A stretch of 64,000 bases of DNA from NCBI RefSeq assembly GCF_015686655.1, contig NZ_JADPMP010000014.1, positions 62,001-126,000 of the forward strand. The letters run 5' to 3'. The DNA comes from Pontibacter sp. FD36 (GTDB taxonomy: Bacteria; Bacteroidota; Bacteroidia; Cytophagales; Hymenobacteraceae). Position 1 is the first letter of the stretch, and every line of letters starts with the position of its first letter. The notes below the pieces were generated by a model. That model had not been told where the DNA came from. It searched no databases and saw only the letters and a program-made list of their open reading frames with translations. Made by a program: the position numbers and the translations under genes. Positions 43,283-51,154 of this stretch are shown here, one piece after another.

Positions 43283-44062
43283 TTGAGAAAAATGAAACTA
43301 CACTACAAGGAAATGGGCCACGGGCAGCCGCTACTGATTCTGCACGGACTGTTTGGCACATTGGATAACTGGGCAACCCTTGCCAAGCGACTGGCTGAGC
43401 ACTACAACGTGTTTATGGTAGACTTGCGCAACCACGGTCGTTCCCCACATAGTGAACAGCATGACTATGACGCCATGGCTGAAGACGTGCTGCGCCTCGT
43501 AGACGACCTCCAAATATCTACTCCGGCCATCATGGGACACTCGATGGGCGGCAAAGTGGCGATGAACTATGCGCTGAAATACCCAACCCGCCTTACCAAG
43601 CTGATCGTAGTGGATATCGCTCCGAAGGCTTACCCGCCGCACCACGACGAGATCATCGATGCGCTGCAGTCGGTAGACATAAGCACTGTAACCAGCCGTG
43701 GTGATGTGGACAAGCAGCTGGCCAAAACGATATCGCAGGAGGAGGTACGGCTGTTCCTGATGAAGAACCTCTACCGCAAAGAGGATAACACCTTTGGCTG
43801 GCGCATGAACCTCGACGCCATCGAGAAAAATTACGAGAAGATAGCAGCTCCTATCACCTCGGATACACCTTTCAAGAAAAACACGCTTTTCATCAAAGGT
43901 GGGCGCTCACGCTACATTCTGCCAGAGGATATTTATGGCAGCATTGAGCATCTATTTACGCTTGTGGAAGTGGAGACTATCCCGAATGCCGGCCACTGGG
44001 TGCATGCTGAAGCACCGGATGAAGTATACGATTTAGTAACAAGATTTCTGGATACGGACTAA
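43283..44062 (+). CDS. Alpha/beta hydrolase (YbfF-like esterase)
   Basis: A 259-residue alpha/beta hydrolase. LILHGLFGTLDNWATLAKRL holds the HG oxyanion motif, MVDLRNHGRSPHS the next strand, GHSMGGKVAMNYAL the nucleophile Ser, and NAGHWVHAEAPDEV the catalytic His. The DNW and GRSPHS segments match YbfF-like short-chain esterases. Its substrate is unknown. It begins 48 bases after selD and may belong to the same operon, which ends at the hairpin at 44167-44199. Confidence 0.9.
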   Translation: MRKMKLHYKEMGHGQPLLILHGLFGTLDNWATLAKRLAEHYNVFMVDLRNHGRSPHSEQHDYDAMAEDVLRLVDDLQISTPAIMGHSMGGKVAMNYALKYPTRLTKLIVVDIAPKAYPPHHDEIIDALQSVDISTVTSRGDVDKQLAKTISQEEVRLFLMKNLYRKEDNTFGWRMNLDAIEKNYEKIAAPITSDTPFKKNTLFIKGGRSRYILPEDIYGSIEHLFTLVEVETIPNAGHWVHAEAPDEVYDLVTRFLDTD

Positions 44063-44166
44063 GCATTAGGATTTTCAGGATGAAGTATTTCTTTCTGAAG
44101 CCCCTCACCTGTATGACGACATCCAGCTGAAACGAGCAGAATATCGCGCATGCAGTTAATCTTAAG

Positions 44167-44199
44167 AACAAAGCCGCGGCCTAAAACTGCGGCTTTGTT
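44167..44199 (+). terminator. Terminator after the pdxJ-mnmH-selD-hydrolase genes
   Basis: AACAAAGCCGC pairs perfectly with GCGGCTTTGTT around an 11-base loop. It lies about 100 bases past the hydrolase stop. Confidence 0.78.
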
Positions 44200-44269
44200 A
44201 TAGGGTATAGCCATCGACAGGTATAGCCACCTATCAATGTAACAGCTCAGCCAATTCACAATTAAACCA

Positions 44270-44277
44270 TACCTTTG
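44270..44277 (+). promoter_or_regulatory. -7 box directly before the methyltransferase gene (probable leaderless transcript)
   Basis: TACCTTTG matches TAnnTTTG and ends four bases before the ATG at 44282, so the message would start at or next to the start codon. Confidence 0.5.
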
Positions 44278-44281
44278 TCTT

Positions 44282-44998
44282 ATGAAGAAGACTGGTACAC
44301 TATACCTGATCCCGACCATTCTGGCTGATGACACAGCTGATCAGGTGATATCGCCGCAGGTAAAAGAAACTGTGAGCCGCCTGACTTATTTCGTTGTCGA
44401 GAACCTCCGTACCGCCCGTCGCTTTGTCAAGAGCATTTGCCCGGAGCTGGTAATCGAGCAGCTCAACTTTGTACAGGTTGATAAGGATGCAACTCCAGCG
44501 CAGGTACAGGCTTCTTTGAAGCCGCTGCTGGAGCAAGGTATGGATGCGGGCATTATTTCAGAAGCAGGCTGCCCAGGTATAGCAGACCCTGGGGCCGAGG
44601 TGGCGAAGTATGCGCATCAGAAAGGTATACGGGTGGTACCATTTGCCGGACCATCGGCGATTCTGCTCAGCCTGATGGCCAGCGGCTTCAACGGACAACG
44701 CTTTGCCTTCCATGGCTACCTGCCCATTGAGAAAGGGCCGCGACTGCAGGCACTGCGTAACCTGGAGAAGGAAATGCTGCAGCGCGACCAGACGCAGATC
44801 TTTATGGAGACGCCTTACCGTAACAACAAGCTACTCGAGGACCTGGTGCAAACCCTGAGTGGTGGTACCCGCCTCTGCATTGCAGCCAATATCACCTCAC
44901 CCGAGCACGAGTTTATCCAAACCAAGACCATTGCCGAGTGGAAAGGCAAGCTGCCGGACATACATAAGCAGCCGGCGGTGTTTTTGATTTATAAGTAA
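44282..44998 (+). CDS. SAM-dependent methyltransferase, RsmI-like (tetrapyrrole methylase fold)
   Basis: A 238-residue tetrapyrrole-methylase-fold protein close to RsmI, which methylates O2' of cytidine 1402 in 16S rRNA. It has TLYLIPTILADDTADQ at the start, SEAGCPGIADPGAEVAKYAH in the middle and FAGPSAILLSLMASGFNGQ, all RsmI-like. It is shorter than E. coli RsmI (286 residues), lacking most of the C-terminal domain, and IADPGAEV replaces the usual ISDPG. A different rRNA or other target is therefore possible. The ATG at 44282 fits the family start, and a promoter box ends only four bases before it. Confidence 0.87.
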   Translation: MKKTGTLYLIPTILADDTADQVISPQVKETVSRLTYFVVENLRTARRFVKSICPELVIEQLNFVQVDKDATPAQVQASLKPLLEQGMDAGIISEAGCPGIADPGAEVAKYAHQKGIRVVPFAGPSAILLSLMASGFNGQRFAFHGYLPIEKGPRLQALRNLEKEMLQRDQTQIFMETPYRNNKLLEDLVQTLSGGTRLCIAANITSPEHEFIQTKTIAEWKGKLPDIHKQPAVFLIYK

Positions 44999-45004
44999 GA
45001 GATT

Positions 45005-46030
45005 TTACCAACCTGCCGGCTGCACATTAGTAGCACCGGGCAGCTCGCGGCAATCGTCAGGATGTATAAAAATACCAACCGGATAGGGTATATCATCGGC
45101 TCTGATGTCTACTTCCTGCATTACTACGCCCGACACATCAAAAAAGCCCAATACCTGCTCTCCCGGATCACTTGTACTGCGCATATTTCCCTTGATCTCT
45201 GCTGGGGGCGGGTCGAACACAGTGCCGGTACTTTCTTTCTGCTGCCCCATAATCCGGTAAAACTCATAGGCATCGGCAGTGATGGCATGCTGGTATACCT
45301 TCATCTTATACCTGGTTTGCAGGTATTTCTCAAAAGGAATGAACAATACTTCTTTGTTGATCACCTGCTGTCCATTGGTCAGACGGTCGTCTGACACGGT
45401 AAAGGTCTCCTCTTTCTCCTGAATCCAGCAGCGGGCGCAGCAGTCTTTTGGCGCTGGGTCGCCCATGTCGTTCAGGAAGTCCCAGGGTTGGGTGAGGATC
45501 TCATATTGCCGGGCAAAGGACCAGCGGTAGTAATTTCGCACTAAGGCCGGGTCCTGAAAGTCCATCAGTACCTGGTAGCCCATGTGCCTTTTTCTTTCCC
45601 TGTCTCCCTGCAGGGCAAAACTCCGCTCGTTTATGGCAAAATGCACCTGGCTTATTGGTACAGGCTCCTTCAGTGTGATCGCCTCTGACCGGTAGGACTT
45701 ATCTCCTACATTTATTTGCAAGGTATAGGTATGGCCTGGTATACCGAAGGTGTTCTCAACATCTATCGGATAGTAATAACCGGCCTGGTCATAGCTGAAG
45801 TAAAACTGCTCGCCCTCCTGGCTTGTAATTACTACCGAAGCTTTCTCCTCAAATTTATTGTATGGGTAATTGTAAGGTAGCGCATAAGTAAGCCGCACAT
45901 AATTGATGCCCGCCATGTTCGTAAAGCTGCTTTCTACCACCAGGTGCTCCTGCTGATCATCATGCTTGAAATCAATGGGATCAATGCATGCTGTTAGCAG
46001 TGCAAGTACAATCAGATACCAATACTTCAT
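45005..46030 (-). CDS. DUF4249 lipoprotein, second copy
   Basis: A 341-residue lipoprotein from the ATG at 46030 (lipobox LIVLALLTAC, Cys15). The N-terminal domain looks like a DUF4249 beta-sandwich (VRLTYALPYNYPYN). The second half has CCARC (in PKDCCARCW), VFDPPPAEIKGNM and a C-terminal GFFDVSGV segment. The downstream copy of the pair, it shares most motifs with the next upstream gene. Both belong to a TonB-dependent receptor operon, with gaps of 6 bases (receptor to first copy) and about 30 bases. They may act as surface partners of the receptor. The ligand is unknown, and three close cysteines suggest metal or disulfide chemistry. Confidence 0.86.
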   Translation of the reverse strand: MKYWYLIVLALLTACIDPIDFKHDDQQEHLVVESSFTNMAGINYVRLTYALPYNYPYNKFEEKASVVITSQEGEQFYFSYDQAGYYYPIDVENTFGIPGHTYTLQINVGDKSYRSEAITLKEPVPISQVHFAINERSFALQGDRERKRHMGYQVLMDFQDPALVRNYYRWSFARQYEILTQPWDFLNDMGDPAPKDCCARCWIQEKEETFTVSDDRLTNGQQVINKEVLFIPFEKYLQTRYKMKVYQHAITADAYEFYRIMGQQKESTGTVFDPPPAEIKGNMRSTSDPGEQVLGFFDVSGVVMQEVDIRADDIPYPVGIFIHPDDCRELPGATNVQPAGW

Positions 46031-46062
46031 TCTACTCTCGAAGACTTTATTTGAATTCATAC

Positions 46063-47118
46063 TTACCAGCCCTCAGGTTGTTCCCTGGTTGCCCCGGGAA
46101 GGGTTAAACAGTCGTCCCACCATCTAAAAGGTATAACAGGATAATCTATATCTGACCGCAATATGGTTACCTCCTTCATACTAACTCCAGAAACATCGAA
46201 AAAGCCGATCACCTGTTCCTCCGCGTTTTCTACATTAAACATATTCCCCTTTACCTCCGCCGGAGGCGGATCGAAAATAGTACCTTTCGCCTCCTTTTGC
46301 TGCTCCATGATATGGAAAAAATTGTAGGCATCCTGTGTAACAGAGTACTGATATACTTTCAGTTTATGCTTAATGCCCAAGTACCTTTCAAAAGGTAAAA
46401 AGAGCACTTCTTGGTTAATTACCCGACGCCCGTTCACCAGCCGGTCGTTCACTACCTTGAATCTGTCGAGTTTTTCTTCCAGGAAGCAGCGGGCGCAACA
46501 TTCCTTAGGTACATGTGCACCTGAGGGGGTTCTGTATTCTTCAGGCTGGGTATTGACTTCGAAGCGGCTGAAAAATGTCCACCGAAGGAAATTCGCGTCT
46601 TTACCCGGATCATGATAATCTACTAATACCTTATAACCAGGCCACTTCTTCCGCTCCTGGTAACCCTTGAAGGAAAACACCTGTTCATCCACCTCAAAAT
46701 GTATGGAGTCTATGGGAACGGGAGCTTTTACAGTTGAAGGAGTAGATTGGTAGGTTCTGCCATTTGCTACCACATGCAGCGTATAGGTATGGCCTATCTG
46801 CGCGATCGCATCCAGCGGAAACTCGGGAAAGTAGCTGCCGGCTGTATTAGAGTAAAAGTCGCCGCCGTCGCCGCCGTAAACAAAATTGTAACGCTCACCC
46901 TCACTGCTTGTCACATATACCTCAGCATCGGTTATGAATTCATTATATGGGTAGTCATAAGGCTGCGCATAGCTCAGTCGCACGTAGTTCAGCTCCGGTA
47001 TGTTAGTAAAGCTGCCCTCTACCGCCAGGTGCTTCTGCTGCTTCATCTTTCCCATGTTGAGTGGGTCAATACATCCAAAAGTCAATAAGAGAAATAATGG
47101 GAGTATTCGCTTCAGCAT
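46063..47118 (-). CDS. DUF4249 lipoprotein, first copy
   Basis: A 351-residue lipoprotein (lipobox LFLLLTFGC, Cys16). It shares with its paralogue the strings VRLSYAQPYDYPYNEF, VPKECCARC, EVLFLPFERYL, KGTIFDPPPAEVKGNM and QVIGFFDVSGV. DUF4249 proteins are found next to TonB-dependent receptors in Bacteroidota and are thought to be outer-membrane lipoproteins that help capture the substrate. It starts 6 bases after the stop of the receptor gene. The pair probably arose by tandem duplication and has diverged well beyond the signal peptide. Confidence 0.87.
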   Translation of the reverse strand: MLKRILPLFLLLTFGCIDPLNMGKMKQQKHLAVEGSFTNIPELNYVRLSYAQPYDYPYNEFITDAEVYVTSSEGERYNFVYGGDGGDFYSNTAGSYFPEFPLDAIAQIGHTYTLHVVANGRTYQSTPSTVKAPVPIDSIHFEVDEQVFSFKGYQERKKWPGYKVLVDYHDPGKDANFLRWTFFSRFEVNTQPEEYRTPSGAHVPKECCARCFLEEKLDRFKVVNDRLVNGRRVINQEVLFLPFERYLGIKHKLKVYQYSVTQDAYNFFHIMEQQKEAKGTIFDPPPAEVKGNMFNVENAEEQVIGFFDVSGVSMKEVTILRSDIDYPVIPFRWWDDCLTLPGATREQPEGW

Positions 47119-47124
47119 ACGCTC

Positions 47125-49482
47125 CTAAAACTTAACATTCAGGTTGATGGAAGGTATAGGAACCCCGATAACAGCCAGTTTATATCCCTGCACAGGGCTG
47201 CCGTAGTAGTGCCTGAAAAAGGCAGAGTAAGCGTTTCGCCGACTATAAAGATTGTAGACAGAAATGCTGCCGGTATACTCTACTTTCTTCCCCTGATTGA
47301 AATCATAATTGAGCGCTACATCCAGGCGATGGTAATCTGGCATCCTGGCCTGGTTGCGTCCCGTGTAGTTGGCGAATATATGACCGTAGTATCTGTACCA
47401 AGAATCGGACGAAGCCATGGGTCTCCCGGAGGTATAGGTGAAGTTAGATGAGAACGTCCACTGCGGCCATAGCTGGTAATTAGCAAACAGGTTCAGGTTG
47501 AGGGGTCTGTCGTAGTCGGCCGGATACCAGTCGCCGTCATTAATCGTCTCCTGGGGTGTATCGCCGGCAATTTTCCTGAGCACTCTGGAATAAGTCAGGC
47601 TCAGCCAACCATTCAGGCGGCCCTTATTTTTCTTGATCATCCACTCAGAGCCATAGGCTATCCCATCTCCATGCAGCAGGTCTGCCTCCAGCACAGGGTT
47701 TAGCACAAGCACGGCTCCATCTTTGTAATCCAACTGGTTATGAAGCAATTTGTAGTATACCTCCCAGCTGAACTCATAGGAATTGTCCTGCTCCACCCTG
47801 AAATACCCTACCGACCACTGGTCGGCTATCTGCGGCCTGAGGTACCTGTTCGAGAGCTTCCACACATCTACTGGTGTGATAGCCGCTGTATTGGAAACCA
47901 GCTGTATGTATTGCCTGCTCCGGCTATAACTGGCTTTTAAGGAGCTGTGGTCGTTCAGAGAGTACTTGATGGCGGCCCGTGGCTCAAAGCCCTGGTAGGT
48001 CTGTACCTTTTTCCCGTCTTCATACACCAGTGTATCCGTGATGGAAGTTTCGCTTCGGGGTCTTCCGTTTTCGTACAGGTATACATCAGTAGGTCCTATT
48101 TTAGAGAAGTTTGAATACCTAACACCCAGCGAAACCGACAGCTTAGGGCTGAGCCGTATTTCATCGTTCACGTAGGCATGGTACTCCACGCCATTGTCTC
48201 GCTGAAGGATTCTGGGGTTTAGGCTGGAAGTACCATAGGGCTCCAGCTTTCCTGGCTCTATGGTATAGTTGGATACACCGCCTCCAAACTCCATTGTATT
48301 GTTAGCAACTCCGGTATACCAGAAATCGACCTTCGCCTGCTCAAAGTCTATACCTGAGTTCAGATTAAACTCTTCACCTATGGCTATACCTTCCACATTG
48401 TTGTCGTACACACTTTTGGCAAGCGTGACAGTGCTGCTCAGGTTGGAGTTAAACTGATGGTCCCACTTCAGGCTTCCCAATGCGTTGGTCCAGTTGTAAG
48501 TAGTATCATAAGGGAATTTAAAGTTATCGGCGCTGTAGTAAGTGGAGAGGGTCAGGCTGTTATTCTCGTTTACTCTGTACTTTGCCTTTACATTCACATC
48601 GTAAAAGTCGGCAGAGCTGTTTTTGATGTTGTCGCTGTTGAACATCTTGAGCAGATAGGTCGGGTAAGCAGCCCGGCCGGCTATCACGATAGAGAGCTTT
48701 TGAGTAACAGGTCCTTCCATGCTGAACTTGGCAGACACAGGGGATATACCTGCTTTAAAGCGCATGCGCTCCGTGTTTCCATCTTCCAGCTTGACATCAA
48801 GTATGGACGAGATGCGTCCGCCGTATTTGGCAGAGATGCCGCTTCGGTGCAAGGTATAGCTCTTGAGTACATCGGGGTTATAGACCGAAAAGAAGCCGAA
48901 CAGGTGAGCAGAGTTGAACACCGGCACATCGTCGAGCAGCACCAGGTTCTGGTCGGCACTGCCGCCGCGCACATAAAAGCCTCCTGTACCTTCACCCGCA
49001 TTCACCACACCGGGTAAACTGGAAACGGAGCGAATCACGTCCACTTCGCCCAGTAGTGCGGGCATTTTAGTGAGCAGCTTCACATCCATGTATGTACTGC
49101 CCATGTTGGTCGAGTTTACATCCGTCGAAGGTCTGGCAATGATCTCCACCTGCCGCAGCCCGGTTGCCTTCACCTTCATCTGCAAGCGCAGGCTCGTATT
49201 GCGTCTTAAGTCCACCTGCTGTACCCCCTGCTCCATACCCAGGTATTGGTACTGCAATGTATATTCACCTGCTGGCAGGCTAATGCTGAACCGCCCTTTA
49301 TCATCTGCACTAACCGTTCTGTTTCCAGGGCTAATCAAAATATGAGCTCCTGGCAGTGTCTCTCCTGATTGGCTGGTTACTGTACCGGAAAGTTCATATT
49401 GCCTTTCCTGGCCTATGGCGGAGCCGGAACAAAACAGGCAAATTATCAGAAGCAGTGTTAGCGAGATTGCAAACCTGTGCAT
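47125..49482 (-). CDS. TonB-dependent outer membrane receptor
   Basis: A 785-residue TonB-dependent receptor. A signal peptide (LLLIICLFCSGSAIGQ) is followed by a carboxypeptidase-regulatory-like domain (ELSGTVTSQSGETLPGAHIL, residues about 29-110), a plug domain (about 120-230, with GTGGFYVRGGSADQNLVLLD) and a 22-strand barrel ending INLNVKF. It imports a ligand across the outer membrane with energy from TonB. Two DUF4249 lipoprotein genes follow in the same operon. The class is the one often found with DUF4249 rather than with SusD. The substrate is unknown. Confidence 0.92.
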   Translation of the reverse strand: MHRFAISLTLLLIICLFCSGSAIGQERQYELSGTVTSQSGETLPGAHILISPGNRTVSADDKGRFSISLPAGEYTLQYQYLGMEQGVQQVDLRRNTSLRLQMKVKATGLRQVEIIARPSTDVNSTNMGSTYMDVKLLTKMPALLGEVDVIRSVSSLPGVVNAGEGTGGFYVRGGSADQNLVLLDDVPVFNSAHLFGFFSVYNPDVLKSYTLHRSGISAKYGGRISSILDVKLEDGNTERMRFKAGISPVSAKFSMEGPVTQKLSIVIAGRAAYPTYLLKMFNSDNIKNSSADFYDVNVKAKYRVNENNSLTLSTYYSADNFKFPYDTTYNWTNALGSLKWDHQFNSNLSSTVTLAKSVYDNNVEGIAIGEEFNLNSGIDFEQAKVDFWYTGVANNTMEFGGGVSNYTIEPGKLEPYGTSSLNPRILQRDNGVEYHAYVNDEIRLSPKLSVSLGVRYSNFSKIGPTDVYLYENGRPRSETSITDTLVYEDGKKVQTYQGFEPRAAIKYSLNDHSSLKASYSRSRQYIQLVSNTAAITPVDVWKLSNRYLRPQIADQWSVGYFRVEQDNSYEFSWEVYYKLLHNQLDYKDGAVLVLNPVLEADLLHGDGIAYGSEWMIKKNKGRLNGWLSLTYSRVLRKIAGDTPQETINDGDWYPADYDRPLNLNLFANYQLWPQWTFSSNFTYTSGRPMASSDSWYRYYGHIFANYTGRNQARMPDYHRLDVALNYDFNQGKKVEYTGSISVYNLYSRRNAYSAFFRHYYGSPVQGYKLAVIGVPIPSINLNVKF

Positions 49483-49571
49483 GGAAGTTTGTTTTGGTGA
49501 GTAGAAGGGTCAAAAGCAATTTACAAATTCCATCATAAAATTGTGTGCAAACATGAATTAAAATAAAAACA

Positions 49572-49604
49572 GAAAAGGCCCCCGGAAACCGAAGGCCTTT
49601 TTCA
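49572..49604 (-). terminator. Terminator after the SusC-SusD operon
   Basis: AAAAGGCC pairs with GGCCTTTT, with an inner CGG/CCG pairing, and ends in a T-run on the minus strand. It lies about 55 bases past the SusD stop and before the divergent-order receptor operon start at 49482. Confidence 0.8.
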
Positions 49605-49658
49605 AATGAAGAAGACTACTACCTAGTTAATTAAACTTCTTCAAGATTATAATACTTT

Positions 49659-51152
49659 TTATTGTCCAGCTGGTCTCACATCCCAGAAGATACGGGTTGT
49701 GGCTTCATCACCACCGATCGCAGTTGCAGCAGCATTTACAGCATCAGGGTTCAGCGTACGCTCGGTCGGCGGATAAGGATAACGCACCGGCACTACGTTG
49801 TAAGCTGGTCTGTACTGTGGATCTGGCGCCTGCAGCTGTGGATAGTCCAATCTGCGGAACTCTGTCCAGGCGTGGAACGGACGCTCATAAAGGGCAATCC
49901 ATTTCTGTACGCCAAGCGCTCTGCGCTGAGCATCTGTAAGTGTTCCACCACTACCAGGAGCAGCAAGTGCGGCTAAGCCGGCAGCTACATCAGGCTGAGC
50001 GAAATAACTCGTTAAGGCAGCTGCGTCAGTTATTCCCCAAATCTCCATAGAGGCTGTGATAGCTCTTCTGAAATGGTCTGCAGGAACAGCTGAAATAAAT
50101 CCACGGGCAGCAGCTTCAGCTAAGTAAAACTCTACTTCGTCATAACCCAGCACGATAGCAGAACGGTCAGGAGCTGTAATAGTTGGATTTACTTTCGAGA
50201 AGTTAGCATAGGTATTGTTGTTACCATAGATACCTCCTACGTAGGCGCCATTAAGCTGTGTGAAGTAAGCGGCACGACGTGGGTCATTCAGCTCATTCAT
50301 TCTGTTGATCAATGTAGCAGAAGGCACAAAGTCATTACGGCCGCTCTGCACCAGGTTTGTCCACACAGGGTTTACGTTTGGTGTAGTAGCTGTGTATCTG
50401 AAAACAGCCTGATCAGCAGTAGACTTGAATACATTTGGAGCAGCTTCGCTGGCAGCTTGCTGGGCACGGCTCGGATTCACATCGGCCACCGTCATACCTA
50501 ACTTCAGCTTAAGCGAGTTGGCATACATGATCCAACGGGCTACGTTACCACCGTAGATCAGGTCAGCACCACCAAAGCTGGCAGCACCTGAATTCTGATT
50601 CAGAGTTGCAATGGCAGCATCCAGTCTGGCAAACAGGTCTTCGTAGATAGCGGCATCATCGTCATAGCTTGGGTAGATAATGTCACGGTTCAACGCCTCA
50701 GAATAAGGAATGTCACCGAACGTATTTACCAGCACAGACCAGGTATACACTTCCATTACCTCGATTATAGCCAGTTGGTTAGCCTTCACAGCAGCATTCA
50801 GCGCCTGATCTTCATTGATCACGATAGAAGCCTCTCTGAAGTCCATCAGCACATCACGGTACAATGTGAACCAGAAGTTCTGAGGAATGTTACGGCTTAC
50901 TAAGTCATACCGGCTTTCCTCTGGATATGTAGTGTTAGCCCAGTGCTGTGATATCAGCCTGAAGATGCCGGAGTTTACGTTAGGAGTTACCATTTGGTCT
51001 ACCAGGTTACGCTGCGCATTAGAAAAAAGCATCGGTGCAGGTACCGCAGTAGGGTTTTTCGGGTCTCTCAAATCCTCTTCCCATTCATCCGTACAGCCGA
51101 CGAACACCAAGGCGAGCATAAGGAATGCAAATATCTTTTTCATATTATTCAT
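49659..51152 (-). CDS. SusD/RagB-family nutrient-binding outer membrane lipoprotein
   Basis: A 497-residue SusD-like lipoprotein (lipobox FLMLALVFVGC, Cys20), followed by TDEWEEDLRDPKNPTAVPAP and a helical TPR-rich SusD fold. The conserved segment NTFGDIPYSEAL, then YEDLFARLDAAIATLNQ and ALYERPFHAWTEFRRLDYPQL, match the SusD_2 type, which is common with peptide- or unknown-substrate importers, unlike the glycan-specific SusD type. It caps the SusC barrel outside the cell and binds the nutrient. It lies two bases after the SusC stop. No glycoside hydrolase or peptidase gene is adjacent. Confidence 0.93.
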   Translation of the reverse strand: MNNMKKIFAFLMLALVFVGCTDEWEEDLRDPKNPTAVPAPMLFSNAQRNLVDQMVTPNVNSGIFRLISQHWANTTYPEESRYDLVSRNIPQNFWFTLYRDVLMDFREASIVINEDQALNAAVKANQLAIIEVMEVYTWSVLVNTFGDIPYSEALNRDIIYPSYDDDAAIYEDLFARLDAAIATLNQNSGAASFGGADLIYGGNVARWIMYANSLKLKLGMTVADVNPSRAQQAASEAAPNVFKSTADQAVFRYTATTPNVNPVWTNLVQSGRNDFVPSATLINRMNELNDPRRAAYFTQLNGAYVGGIYGNNNTYANFSKVNPTITAPDRSAIVLGYDEVEFYLAEAAARGFISAVPADHFRRAITASMEIWGITDAAALTSYFAQPDVAAGLAALAAPGSGGTLTDAQRRALGVQKWIALYERPFHAWTEFRRLDYPQLQAPDPQYRPAYNVVPVRYPYPPTERTLNPDAVNAAATAIGGDEATTRIFWDVRPAGQ

Positions 51153-51154
51153 TA

